Source: JBLIKP01 sp047635375 (GTDB taxonomy: Bacteria; Bacteroidota; Bacteroidia; Sphingobacteriales; Sphingobacteriaceae). Taken from it: DNA of 8,460 bases. Positions 1-7,808 of this stretch are shown here, one piece after another (within the stretch, counting starts at the first letter, position 1; every line of letters starts with the position of its first letter). The stretch is taken from assembly GCA_047635375.1 (NCBI GenBank), contig JBLIKP010000091.1, positions 1-8,460 of the forward strand. Reading direction: 5' to 3'. Both the position numbers and the translations under genes were made by a program. The notes under the pieces were generated by a model. It was given only the letters and a program-made list of their open reading frames with translations, ran no database searches and was not told the DNA's origin.

Positions 1-3000
1 CGAAAATCCAAAGGACCTTATCGAATTTAGTCCCTGAATTGGTAAAGGTTACCTGAACGCTATCACAATCTGAAGTATCACCATTGGTGAAGCTCATTGT
101 AGGCAAATCACAATCTAAAACATTAATGTAATCAGTTGTTGTTATTTCTTTGCTTCCGAATTCGTTGGTAGCTTCTAATGTTACACTATAGTCTCCAGTT
201 GTTGCATAAGTAACTGTAGGGTTTTCATCAGTAGATGTTGCTGGAGTACCACCTGGGAAAGTCCATTGTACTGAAGTTGAAGTCGCAGAGGTATTACTGA
301 ATGAAACAGATCCATCAGGACAGATTTCAGTTACATCAGAAGTAAAAGCAGCCTCACAATCCACCACATTAATTAATCCTTTAATTTCTAAAGTATCTTT
401 ACCGTATAAATTCTCAACAATAAGGGCAACATCAAATGAGCCTTTTTTAGTATAACTCACTGTTTGATTTTCATTGTTTGAAAACTGGGGTGTTCCCCCA
501 TCAAAGATCCAGGTAGACTTATCGAATTTAGTACTGGTATTGGTGAAGTTTACCGTTATTGCATCGCAACCCCCTGTTATATCTTGGGTAAATGCCGCCA
601 CAGGTAATGAACAATCAAAAACTTCAATTAATTCCGTTTTAGTTATTGAATCATTTTTATTCGCATTGAACGCCTTTAGCTTAACCGTATATGTCCCAGG
701 CGCTGTAAGCACTATTGCTGGATTATCTTGGTTTGAAGATGCAGTTTCAGGTCCAGTGATTTCATAGAAAACAGAATCAGCGTCTTTAGATATTGAAGTA
801 AAGTTAAAAGTAGCTGGAGAGCATCCTTCAGTATTATCTACGGTGAATTTTGCAATGGCTACAGGAAGAACTTTGAAGAACTTTGATTTAGTTGTTAAAA
901 CTCCGTTACGACTTTCATTAAGTATTTTTACTTCAAAAACACCCGTTTCATTGAATTTTACAATGGTGGTATCTTGATTGGAATTGGAAAAAGTTACATT
1001 TCCATTAAAAATCCAAGTTGTGCTTTCCTCATAAATACTTGTTTCTATTAAAGTATAGTTAGTGTGTGGGAGAACTTCAAAAGTATCATTTGTAGCAATT
1101 ACTTCCTTAACTTCAAAATTTGGTCGAGCGGTAACAGATTCTCTAAAGTTTCCAGAACCCGATTTACCTGCTAACGCAAAATGCATTGCTTTTCCATTAG
1201 CATCTGCGTCCCTTAGGAAATGTGCTCCAATTTGATAGGTACCCGTTACTGTTTTTTTTACTTGATCAACCGTGATATTATTTATTGGGCGCCATCTATT
1301 TTCACTTTTTTTGTTGCTTCCAGTTTGACCATTATCATACCTAGAATAGGCTGCAATAATTAAACTTGAAGGATCCCCAATTGTATCATATCCATTATCC
1401 AAATCTTCCATATGATATGGAATAGTTATTGTATCTACTGTGGTATTCCCTTCATTATTTGCTGCAATTCCAGGCTCATAAATATGATAATAGAAATAAT
1501 CGTTTACCTGCCCTATCCCAGTACTATTGTTTCTTGTAATATTATCCCCTGAGCCATCCGTTGTGTTTTTATTAGCATCAAAAGCATATAAAATTGTTTC
1601 AAATCTTTCTGCCCCTGGAGTTGCTATTGTTGTTGGAAAATAAATTTCTGAGTCTAAATCATCATTGCCTAAAGTAGATGTAGAATCCGATAAAGGCATG
1701 AAGTATGAATTCCCGTTAGAATTTATTGTTATTCGATTTAAAAATCTCTCATTTTGAGTGCTATCCTCATCCAATCCAACAATTTTGCAATTGGATTGCA
1801 ATTGAAACAAACCGGTTGAGTTTTTATTGTAGAATCTCTTTGCTACTGGCTCATAAACTAATGAATCTCTAATAGTTAAACCACCTGTACCCAAAGTTAA
1901 GAAAGGTGTATTGATTCTAACCTCAGCGATTGAAAATCCAGATATTTGTGATCCAATCTGTTGAGCCGTTGGGTGTGTAAATCTAAGAACAGTACCAGCG
2001 TCAAATGAATTTCCAGGAACAGCGGAACTCCCTGAACCTGTAGTACGATTACCTCTTAAAGCTCCGTCATTTCCAGTTCCAAATCCTAATGGGTGTTTAG
2101 TTTCGATAAATGATTCATTACTTGTCACTAATCTTCCATAAGATTTATCACTATTAGTACCAACATGTTTAATGTAAAAATCTTCCATTAAAAGGAAACT
2201 ACTATCACCTAAGGTGAAAGTTCCCTCATCTCCTAAGAAAATATTGGATTGTAATTCAAGGGTTCTTCCTTTTTGGATGGTTATATTGTTTTGACCACCG
2301 TCAAGGTTAGTTGATGCTGCAGAGAGTTTAATAAAAGTAGTATCAGTATTACCTGATGTAAAAACAAATCCTCCAGTAAAATTGGATCTTGAAGTGGATC
2401 CATACTCAGCATTACCCTTTAAAATACCCCCATCTGAAAGTATTACACTATTTTTAACACGCGCAATCGAGTTACCATTTGCAGAAGCTTTAGAAACAAT
2501 CATTGAGCCTTCTAAAACTTCGATATCCCCCACTTCCATAATATTTGGTCCTGTACCTGAGGTTTCATTTAGCGTAAAAGTTCCATTTTCAACGGTAAGT
2601 TTGTTATTAATGGTTATTGTATGAACTTCAGAAGTACTTGCATTATTTGATAAAACAAAATCACCACCATTTTTTGAGGTAAAATTATCACATTCAATTC
2701 GCACTGTTCCACCAAAACCATTTGGGATACCCACAATAGTTCCACTATTAATTATTTCTCCCCCTACTTTTATATCAACGGTATCTAAATTGTACCCATC
2801 CATAGAACCTGTATAGTCATTATACGCTGCAAATTTTCCGGAACTTTCTACAATTAAATCACCTCCAATTGTAAAATAATAAGCTTCCGCTGGTAATTCG
2901 GGAGCTGTAGGTAATGGATCAGGTCGTTCCATATATAATGAAAACTGCCCTCTAGAAATAATTAGATTTCCTCTGATGTCCACATCAACCCCTAAAGTTG

Positions 3001-3529
3001 TAACCTTATCAGTACTTTGAGTTTGTTGAAATTTTAAATTTCCATAAGACCAAGCTGTCGTAAAGGCAGCAGTATTATCACCGGCATTATTATTTAAACC
3101 ATAGTCAAGATCTCTATATTCTACCGTGGAATTTATATCCAATGAAAGAGGATTAATTTGATTATTTGCAGTATTTCCTCTTAATCGGGCAATTGCACCA
3201 CTTTTTAAAATCAAGTTTAAATCAAAAATATTCCCCAAGCTTTGGTTCAGCACCCCTAAATCCTTAACAATCAACACACCAGCGACGGTCCAATGATCCC
3301 CTGAAGTAGTTGTACGATTAGATCCCACAATAAAAGTATCAGAAGGGTTGTTGAAACTTGCCGGACTGCTGCCAGAGCCATCAGGATTAACTCCCCAAGT
3401 TGAAGTTGCTTGAGCCTCACCGCTTGTTTTTGCGAAATAAGTTGTTTGTGAGAATGTGCTACCTACGGCAGACAGTAAAAAAACAACTATTAATCCTAGA
3501 GTATGGGAATAAAGTTTTTGGAAATTCAT
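1..3529 (-). CDS. Giant secreted surface protein with tandem PKD domains (partial, C-terminus beyond left edge)
   Basis: The minus-strand frame from the ATG at 3529 is open for 1176 codons to the window edge; I read every triplet and found no stop. It starts with a signal peptide (MNFQKLYSHTLGLIVVFLLS..., likely cleavage near residue 28, after TFS). Residues about 70-460 are rich in Gly, Asn, Ser and Thr, with recurring short strands such as GGDLIVESSGKF and GGEIINSGTIVG, which suggest a parallel beta-solenoid. Residues about 530-790 look like a further beta-rich domain. From about residue 800 come a degenerate PKD-like module and then PKD modules with W-x-F-x-GG-T-P and G-x-Y/F-x-V cores. 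Such Bacteroidota proteins are usually exported by Sec, moved across the outer membrane by the T9SS and used in adhesion or gliding. The sorting tail would lie outside the window, so that route is inferred. The exact ligand is unknown. Plus-strand ORFs inside this span are shadows. Confidence 0.93.
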   Translation of the reverse strand, partial: MNFQKLYSHTLGLIVVFLLSAVGSTFSQTTYFAKTSGEAQATSTWGVNPDGSGSSPASFNNPSDTFIVGSNRTTTSGDHWTVAGVLIVKDLGVLNQSLGNIFDLNLILKSGAIARLRGNTANNQINPLSLDINSTVEYRDLDYGLNNNAGDNTAAFTTAWSYGNLKFQQTQSTDKVTTLGVDVDIRGNLIISRGQFSLYMERPDPLPTAPELPAEAYYFTIGGDLIVESSGKFAAYNDYTGSMDGYNLDTVDIKVGGEIINSGTIVGIPNGFGGTVRIECDNFTSKNGGDFVLSNNASTSEVHTITINNKLTVENGTFTLNETSGTGPNIMEVGDIEVLEGSMIVSKASANGNSIARVKNSVILSDGGILKGNAEYGSTSRSNFTGGFVFTSGNTDTTFIKLSAASTNLDGGQNNITIQKGRTLELQSNIFLGDEGTFTLGDSSFLLMEDFYIKHVGTNSDKSYGRLVTSNESFIETKHPLGFGTGNDGALRGNRTTGSGSSAVPGNSFDAGTVLRFTHPTAQQIGSQISGFSIAEVRINTPFLTLGTGGLTIRDSLVYEPVAKRFYNKNSTGLFQLQSNCKIVGLDEDSTQNERFLNRITINSNGNSYFMPLSDSTSTLGNDDLDSEIYFPTTIATPGAERFETILYAFDANKNTTDGSGDNITRNNSTGIGQVNDYFYYHIYEPGIAANNEGNTTVDTITIPYHMEDLDNGYDTIGDPSSLIIAAYSRYDNGQTGSNKKSENRWRPINNITVDQVKKTVTGTYQIGAHFLRDADANGKAMHFALAGKSGSGNFRESVTARPNFEVKEVIATNDTFEVLPHTNYTLIETSIYEESTTWIFNGNVTFSNSNQDTTIVKFNETGVFEVKILNESRNGVLTTKSKFFKVLPVAIAKFTVDNTEGCSPATFNFTSISKDADSVFYEITGPETASSNQDNPAIVLTAPGTYTVKLKAFNANKNDSITKTELIEVFDCSLPVAAFTQDITGGCDAITVNFTNTSTKFDKSTWIFDGGTPQFSNNENQTVSYTKKGSFDVALIVENLYGKDTLEIKGLINVVDCEAAFTSDVTEICPDGSVSFSNTSATSTSVQWTFPGGTPATSTDENPTVTYATTGDYSVTLEATNEFGSKEITTTDYINVLDCDLPTMSFTNGDTSDCDSVQVTFTNSGTKFDKVLWIF
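2..865 (-). repeat. Tandem PKD modules with paired cysteines
   Basis: Three complete modules (about 614-865, 359-613 and 113-358) and the start of a fourth (2-112) lie head to tail in the giant surface protein. Each complete module has a cysteine near its start (residues 903, 988, 1070) and one in a closing V-x-D-C motif (973, 1058, 1140). The spacing is exactly 70 residues in all three. The fourth module has its first cysteine at residue 1155. Modules 2 and 4 share T-K-F-D-K and W-I-F; module 3 differs. PKD domains are Ig-like beta-sandwiches used as spacers or binding units in extracellular proteins. A disulfide inside each module is inferred from the fixed spacing. Confidence 0.85.
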
Positions 3530-3633
3530 GGATTTAAAAATTTGGTTAGAATAGTATGGTTAGGTGGAGATTAGTATAAATTATGCTTAATAATTTATAT
3601 TAAAAATATTCCAATATAGATATAAAATCTTGG

Positions 3634-3641
3634 CAAAGATA
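3634..3641 (-). promoter_or_regulatory. Candidate -7 box (TATCTTTG) for the giant surface protein gene
   Basis: Read on the minus strand this is TATCTTTG, an exact match to the Bacteroidota sigma-A -7 consensus TAnnTTTG. It would place the transcription start near 3627 and give a leader of about 100 bases before the ATG at 3529. I could not find a good TTG element at the expected -33 position, so the call rests on the -7 box alone. Confidence 0.45.
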
Positions 3642-3787
3642 GACTTAAAAAGAATATTTAATGCACGATTTATTTTGTTTTAAGACCCTTTAATGTTAAC
3701 AGGGTTGCACGATGCTTTTGAAATAAAAACACACCATTTATAATAAAATGGGAAAACTAATAAAAAATAGATTTTTTTCAAATTTAA

Positions 3788-3848
3788 ATTGCATAATCTA
3801 AATATTATAATGTTTCACGCCTGTTTACATTTTTTTTAATTATGCAAT
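3788..3848. repeat. 10-bp inverted repeat ATTGCATAAT / ATTATGCAAT
   Basis: The arms at 3788-3797 and 3839-3848 are perfect reverse complements with 41 bases between them. They lie about 100-160 bases upstream of the Omp28-like gene. The loop is long for an RNA hairpin, so a paired protein-binding site is more plausible. In such AT-rich DNA a chance origin cannot be excluded. No known operator is recognised. Confidence 0.4.
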
Positions 3849-3945
3849 ACCAAGATAATTTGTTTAAAATTTAATTTTCCCTAAATTACGACTTGAAAGA
3901 AGTTTTCCCTAAGCTTAAAATCTTACACAATAAACTAATTTAAAC

Positions 3946-5295
3946 ATGAAAAAAACACTACTACTCTTATTCATCCCCGCCCTATTTATTGGCTTAACTA
4001 ATGCCCAACCCGTAAAAAAAGTCCTTATTGAAGAGGCAACAGGAACCTGGTGCACATGGTGCCCACGAGGAGATGTCATGGTTCAAAATCTCACCAAAAA
4101 ATACCCAGACAATACAATCTTTATTGCCGTACATGGCGGGTCAGCTTCTGAGCCAATGCGTAATGCAGCTTACGATGATGCATCTGGGTTTGCTACCTTC
4201 CCGTCTGGTCATATTGATCGAACTGTTTTACACCAAGGGACAGGCGACTGGGAGCAAGCAATTAATCTCAGAAAAGATCAAGGCGCCCCAGCAGAGATTT
4301 TTGTTAATACCGAGTATGACGAAGAAACCCGTAAACTTACTATGAAGATTTCTGCAGAATTTTATTCTGCTTTAGCTGGAGACCATGCCCTAGGTGCAAT
4401 AGTTGCAGAGAACGGTGTTTACGGTCCTTCAGCATTAAAATTCGACCAAGTAAATGCATTCTCTGACGGCAGAAATGGAGTAATGGGTGGTTATGAAAAG
4501 CTACCAAGCCCAGTCCCAGCCGATTTAATGGCCTACAACCATGTTGGAAGATATCTTGCGGGAGGTTACGGTGGAGCTCTTGGATCTTTACCCAATGCCA
4601 TTACTGCCGGTGAAGTTCATGACTATACTTATGAATATACTGTACCAGAAGAATTTAATAGCGATAACATTTATGTAGTTGGTGTTTTAATAAAAACTGG
4701 CTCAAATGAAATCCTTCAAGCTGGAAAAGGCCCTTATCTTCCCGGATATGTAAACGGAAAACCTTTCTTCCAATCAACTCCAACGCAATTAGCAATTTTA
4801 AAGGGTGAGGATTATTCTTATCAAGTAGTTACTCATGATCCTGATCACGACGAATTAACTTTAGTTGCCTCCACCCTTCCTAAATGGATGGCCATGTCGG
4901 AATTGGACCATGGTAGAATTACCCTTTCAGGGAAAACATTCACCAAAGGTATTTACCCAGTAACCTTAGAATTAAGCGATGGCGAATGGACGGTAACCCA
5001 AACTTTCAAGGTTAATGTAGGAAACGCGCCGGTTACAAGCGTAAAGGAAAACGGAATGCCGGGAGTGGCTATCTACCCAAACCCAGCAACCAACTTGCTA
5101 ACGGTTTTAGCAGAATCAGAAATGGAATCGTTAAAAATTGTTGATGTTCGTGGAAAGACCTTATTTGAAAGTTTTCCAAACTTTACTGAAGAGAAAATTT
5201 CTCTTTCTGAAATGAACTTATCATCAGGCATTTATTTTCTTGAGGCAAACCTAACCAACGGAAAAAAGTCAATTCAAAAATTCGTAAAACACTAA
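3946..5295 (+). CDS. Omp28-family secreted protein with thioredoxin-like CxxC and T9SS type A sorting domain
   Basis: The 449-residue product starts with a clear signal peptide (MKKTLLLLFIPALFIGLTNA, cleavage before Gln21), which supports this start. Residues about 22-270 match the Omp28 family; ATGTWCTWCP carries a C36-x-x-C39 pair as in thioredoxin-like folds. Residues about 273-358 form an Ig/cadherin-like domain (He_PIG type: HDPDHDELTL, then LPKWM and LSGK). Residues about 373-449 are a T9SS type A sorting domain, with YPNPATN at its start, a central LKIVDVRGK strand and SSGIYFLEA near the end. The protein is therefore expected to cross the inner membrane by Sec and the outer membrane by the T9SS, and to end up on the cell surface or outside. 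Omp28 of Porphyromonas gingivalis is described as a surface adhesin-like protein; redox activity here is unproven. The gene stands alone, divergent from the giant surface protein gene and closed by a terminator. Confidence 0.9.
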   Translation: MKKTLLLLFIPALFIGLTNAQPVKKVLIEEATGTWCTWCPRGDVMVQNLTKKYPDNTIFIAVHGGSASEPMRNAAYDDASGFATFPSGHIDRTVLHQGTGDWEQAINLRKDQGAPAEIFVNTEYDEETRKLTMKISAEFYSALAGDHALGAIVAENGVYGPSALKFDQVNAFSDGRNGVMGGYEKLPSPVPADLMAYNHVGRYLAGGYGGALGSLPNAITAGEVHDYTYEYTVPEEFNSDNIYVVGVLIKTGSNEILQAGKGPYLPGYVNGKPFFQSTPTQLAILKGEDYSYQVVTHDPDHDELTLVASTLPKWMAMSELDHGRITLSGKTFTKGIYPVTLELSDGEWTVTQTFKVNVGNAPVTSVKENGMPGVAIYPNPATNLLTVLAESEMESLKIVDVRGKTLFESFPNFTEEKISLSEMNLSSGIYFLEANLTNGKKSIQKFVKH

Positions 5296-5316
5296 CTGTT
5301 TTTAAAAAATAAATTT

Positions 5317-5346
5317 GGGAGTGGCGTAAGCCCTCCCTTTTTTTTT
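5317..5346 (+). terminator. Rho-independent terminator of the Omp28-like gene
   Basis: GGGAG-T-GGC, a GTAA loop and GCC-CTCCC form an 8-bp GC-rich stem with one bulged T (5317-5337). Nine T residues follow (5338-5346). The loop fits the stable GNRA tetraloop class. It starts 21 bases after the stop codon at 5295. Confidence 0.92.
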
Positions 5347-5476
5347 ACCACAAATTTCATGCAATTCACAATATTTTTCCGAGTCGGTGGATTTTAATTT
5401 ATTGGAAATCAATGGTTTTTAATTACTCATTTTGATTTTAATATTTGTTGAAACAAGGAAAAACAAACAAAGACCG

Positions 5477-5484
5477 TATATTTG
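5477..5484 (+). promoter_or_regulatory. Candidate -7 box (TATATTTG) of the helicase gene
   Basis: TATATTTG matches the Bacteroidota -7 consensus TAnnTTTG exactly. A TTG lies at 5448-5450, but the 26-base spacing is longer than the usual range. The predicted start near 5491 gives a leader of only about 10-13 bases before the ATG at 5502. The preceding terminator makes an independent promoter here likely. Confidence 0.6.
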
Positions 5485-5501
5485 TGGTTTAAATACCAAC
5501 A

Positions 5502-6821
5502 ATGACATTCAAAGAACTCGGGATAATCGATCCCATACTTAAGGCCTTAGAAAAAAAAGGCTATACCCAACCTACTCCAATTCAAGAACAAGCAATCCCA
5601 ATTCTCCTTCGCGGAAAAGATTTAATGGGTTGTGCTCAAACAGGAACTGGAAAAACCGCAGCATTTGCAATTCCAATTATCCAGCAGCTTTATAAGAATA
5701 AAGAATCAAAGGGTGCTAGAAAAAGCATAAAAGCATTAATAATGACCCCAACGCGTGAGTTGGCTATTCAGATTGACGAAAATTTTAAGGAGTACGGTAT
5801 TCATACCGGCTTTAGAAATACCGTGATTTTTGGAGGAGTTAAACAGGGTACGCAAACTCAAGAATTAAAAAAAGGAATAGATATTTTGGTGGCAACACCT
5901 GGTCGCTTGCTTGATTTAATTAATCAAGGATATATTACCCTTAAAGATATTGAATTTTTCGTCCTTGACGAGGCAGACCATATGTTAGACATGGGTTTTA
6001 TCCATGACATCAAGAAAGTAATCGCGAAGCTTCCTAAGCAACGTCAATCTCTATTTTTCTCTGCTACCATGCCACCAGCAATTGTGGAGCTATCACAACA
6101 GATATTAGGAGATTTTGATCGTGTAACGGTTAAACCTGAGCAGGCTACAGCCGAAAGGGTTGAACAAGCAGTGTATTTTGTTTCCAAAAGTGCTAAACCA
6201 AAACTATTGGTTCATCTTATTGAGGAAAAACAACCAGAATCAACGCTTATCTTTTCAAGAACAAAACATGGCGCCGATAAACTGGTGAAGATTTTATGGA
6301 ACAATAGAATTACCGCTGAGGCAATTCATGGAAATAAAATGCAAAATGCTCGTCAGCGGGCGTTAAACAATTTCAAGGAAGGTAAAACAAAAGTACTTGT
6401 AGCTACAGACATTGCAGCACGTGGTATTGATGTAGACGATTTGGAGTTGGTTGTAAATTATGACCTGCCTAACATCCCAGAAACTTATGTTCACCGTATT
6501 GGTAGAACTGGAAGAGCTAAGAAAAGTGGTATTTCTGTTTCATTTTGTGATGTAGAGGAACGTCCTTATTTAAAGGACATCGAAAAGCTAATTCAACAAG
6601 TAATACCGGTTGCTTCTGATCATCCTTACGTGGATGACAGACCAGATAACGCTGCTGCTAAAAAAGGAAAATCAGGCGGCGGAGGTGGTGGTCAAAACCA
6701 CCGCTCAGGACGTAGAGGTGGACAAGGGAAAAGTCCTGCTAGCTCAAACTCTTCACGACGACCAAATAGCAATAAAAGCTCATCTCGGCGCAAGCCAAAT
6801 TCAAATAGATCCAACGATTAA
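5502..6821 (+). CDS. rhlE: DEAD-box ATP-dependent RNA helicase, RhlE type
   Basis: This 439-residue cytoplasmic protein should unwind short RNA duplexes with ATP, in ribosome assembly or RNA turnover. All core motifs are intact: Q motif (F3, PTPIQ 24-28), motif I AQTGTGKT (45-52), Ia PTRELA (83-88), GG (111-112), Ib TPGR (132-135), II DEAD (156-159), III SAT (187-189), IV LIFSRTK (249-255), V ATDIAARGID (301-310) and VI HRIGRTGR (331-338). RecA domain 1 spans about 1-205 and domain 2 about 220-365. The tail from about 385 is basic and low-complexity (Gly run at 392-397, then RSGRRGG and Ser/Arg/Asn-rich sequence). Such tails bind RNA non-specifically in RhlE/CsdA-like helicases. The ATG at 5502 begins right at the family's N-terminus (MTFKELG). 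The exact RhlE subtype is less certain than the helicase call. It is flanked by its own promoter-like box and terminator and appears monocistronic. Confidence 0.96.
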   Translation: MTFKELGIIDPILKALEKKGYTQPTPIQEQAIPILLRGKDLMGCAQTGTGKTAAFAIPIIQQLYKNKESKGARKSIKALIMTPTRELAIQIDENFKEYGIHTGFRNTVIFGGVKQGTQTQELKKGIDILVATPGRLLDLINQGYITLKDIEFFVLDEADHMLDMGFIHDIKKVIAKLPKQRQSLFFSATMPPAIVELSQQILGDFDRVTVKPEQATAERVEQAVYFVSKSAKPKLLVHLIEEKQPESTLIFSRTKHGADKLVKILWNNRITAEAIHGNKMQNARQRALNNFKEGKTKVLVATDIAARGIDVDDLELVVNYDLPNIPETYVHRIGRTGRAKKSGISVSFCDVEERPYLKDIEKLIQQVIPVASDHPYVDDRPDNAAAKKGKSGGGGGGQNHRSGRRGGQGKSPASSNSSRRPNSNKSSSRRKPNSNRSND

Positions 6822-6854
6822 AGCTATTTGAAAAGTACGTAAAACACAATAATA

Positions 6855-6887
6855 AACGCCTCGAAAGTTAACTTTTGAGGCGTTTTC
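6855..6887 (+). terminator. Rho-independent terminator of the helicase gene
   Basis: AACGCCTC at 6855-6862 pairs with GAGGCGTT at 6877-6884, and the intervening bases continue the palindrome through a central GTTAAC with one G-T pair. A short T run (6883-6886) and a T-rich stretch follow. It begins 34 bases after the helicase stop codon. The stem is symmetric, but the reverse side lacks a good T-tract, so I call it for the plus strand only. Confidence 0.85.
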
Positions 6888-6935
6888 TCGTTTAAAGTTG
6901 TACGTTCGTTTAATCAAACCATTGGAAAAAATTAT

Positions 6936-7808
6936 ATGAAAAAAATAATACTTATTCTCATAGGAGCCTTCTTGATTTCTTTTGTTTCAAACACGAGTTT
7001 CGCGCAAAACGACACCTCAAATACTGAAACTTATATTATCGTCACAAACGATGGTGGTGAATTTATTGGTAAAATCATTTCTCAAGATGCAAAAGATGTC
7101 TTAATAGAAACCAAAGACCGAGGTCAAATTTCAATTCCTAAATTTCAGATTAAATTAATGAGAATTGTTGAGGACAAGGAATTGGATAGTCAAGGAAATA
7201 TTAAGTTCGACGAAACTTTTGCCACCAGGTATTTTATCACTACTAATGGATTGCCCATAGAAAAAGGCGAGAGTTATATTCAATGGAACCTTTATGGACC
7301 TGATTTTCAATTTGGAGTTGCCAAAAACTTTGGGGTTGGTATAATGACTAGTTGGTTTGGAACACCAATAATTGGTTCAGCCAAATACACTTACAATATT
7401 GCTGAAAATTTAAATGGTGCTGTTGGAGCGCTCGTAGGAACTGGTTCATGGGCTCTGCCTGGATTTAGAATGGCATTACCGTTTACCGCTTTAACTTTTG
7501 GTAACAGACAAATCAATGCAAACCTATCCGCTGGATATGGAGCATTAGTAAATGAAGGAGATTTAGAAGGAAGGGCATTGTTCTCAGTTGCAAGTATGAT
7601 TAGGGTTTCAAATAAAATTTCTGTTATATTTGACAGTTTTATTACGCCTGGCGGAAGGAATAATACAAGTTTTGTCCTAATTATTCCAGGAATTCGTTAC
7701 CAAACCAGCTCTGATAAGGCATTCCAATTTGGCTTTGCAGGATTATTTTTGGATGGAGAAGCAATTCCACTTCCAATTCCAATGGTTCAATGGTACAGAA
7801 GGATATAA
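6936..7808 (+). CDS. Exported protein of unknown function, Sm/SH3-like N-terminal segment and probable outer-membrane barrel
   Basis: I do not recognise a named family for this 290-residue protein. It begins with a signal peptide (MKKIILILIGAFLISF..., cleavage likely after SFA, before Gln24), which supports the start; GGAAAAAA lies just upstream. Residues about 31-78 contain GGEFIGKIIS, then DVLIET, then GQISIPKFQI. This strand pattern resembles small SH3- or Sm-like barrels, but the similarity is by eye only. Residues about 97-290 alternate polar and hydrophobic or aromatic residues, with Gly-rich turns (FQFGVAKNFGVGIMTSWFG, FQFGFAGLFLDG), as in outer-membrane beta-barrels. The C-terminus ends in aromatic and basic residues (VQWYRRI) rather than the classic terminal Phe. 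There is no T9SS sorting tail and no lipobox cysteine. Terminators precede and follow the gene, so it probably stands alone. Confidence 0.85.
   Translation: MKKIILILIGAFLISFVSNTSFAQNDTSNTETYIIVTNDGGEFIGKIISQDAKDVLIETKDRGQISIPKFQIKLMRIVEDKELDSQGNIKFDETFATRYFITTNGLPIEKGESYIQWNLYGPDFQFGVAKNFGVGIMTSWFGTPIIGSAKYTYNIAENLNGAVGALVGTGSWALPGFRMALPFTALTFGNRQINANLSAGYGALVNEGDLEGRALFSVASMIRVSNKISVIFDSFITPGGRNNTSFVLIIPGIRYQTSSDKAFQFGFAGLFLDGEAIPLPIPMVQWYRRI

Larger units (their letters stand above)
3530..3945. other. Divergent intergenic region, AT-rich
   Basis: This 416-base gap separates two divergently transcribed genes for exported proteins. I find no convincing ORF or RNA gene in it. It holds a TAnnTTTG box for the minus-strand gene, a 10-bp inverted repeat (3788-3797 and 3839-3848) and a direct repeat TGCACGAT (3662-3669 and 3706-3713). 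The leader of the plus-strand gene is A/T-rich with no clear Shine-Dalgarno sequence, as is usual in Bacteroidota. Regulatory elements for both genes must lie here if each gene has its own promoter. Confidence 0.7.

Noticed and set aside
474..767. Plus-strand ORF of 97 codons
   Set aside because: It lies antisense inside the continuous PKD-coding frame of the minus strand and has no recognisable domain or leader.
2382..2624. Plus-strand ORF of 80 codons
   Set aside because: It lies antisense inside the giant surface-protein gene and is explained as a shadow of that frame.
3854..3861. Possible -7 box ATAATTTG upstream of the Omp28-like gene
   Set aside because: The TTTG part is present but the leading TA is not in register and no -33 element is visible.
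4028..4345. Plus-strand ORF of 105 codons
   Set aside because: It lies out of frame inside the Omp28-like gene, whose own frame has strong domain evidence.
6687..6702. GGTGGT / ACCACC hairpin with a CAAA loop
   Set aside because: It lies within the Gly-rich coding sequence of the helicase tail and has no T-tract, so codon composition explains it better than a terminator.
6610..6831. Plus-strand ORF of 73 codons overlapping the helicase 3' end
   Set aside because: It is an alternative frame over the low-complexity helicase tail, with no leader of its own.
6901..6908. Possible -7 box TACGTTCG upstream of the barrel-like gene
   Set aside because: It has one mismatch in the TTTG core, and the -33 position falls inside the preceding terminator stem, so it is too weak to call.
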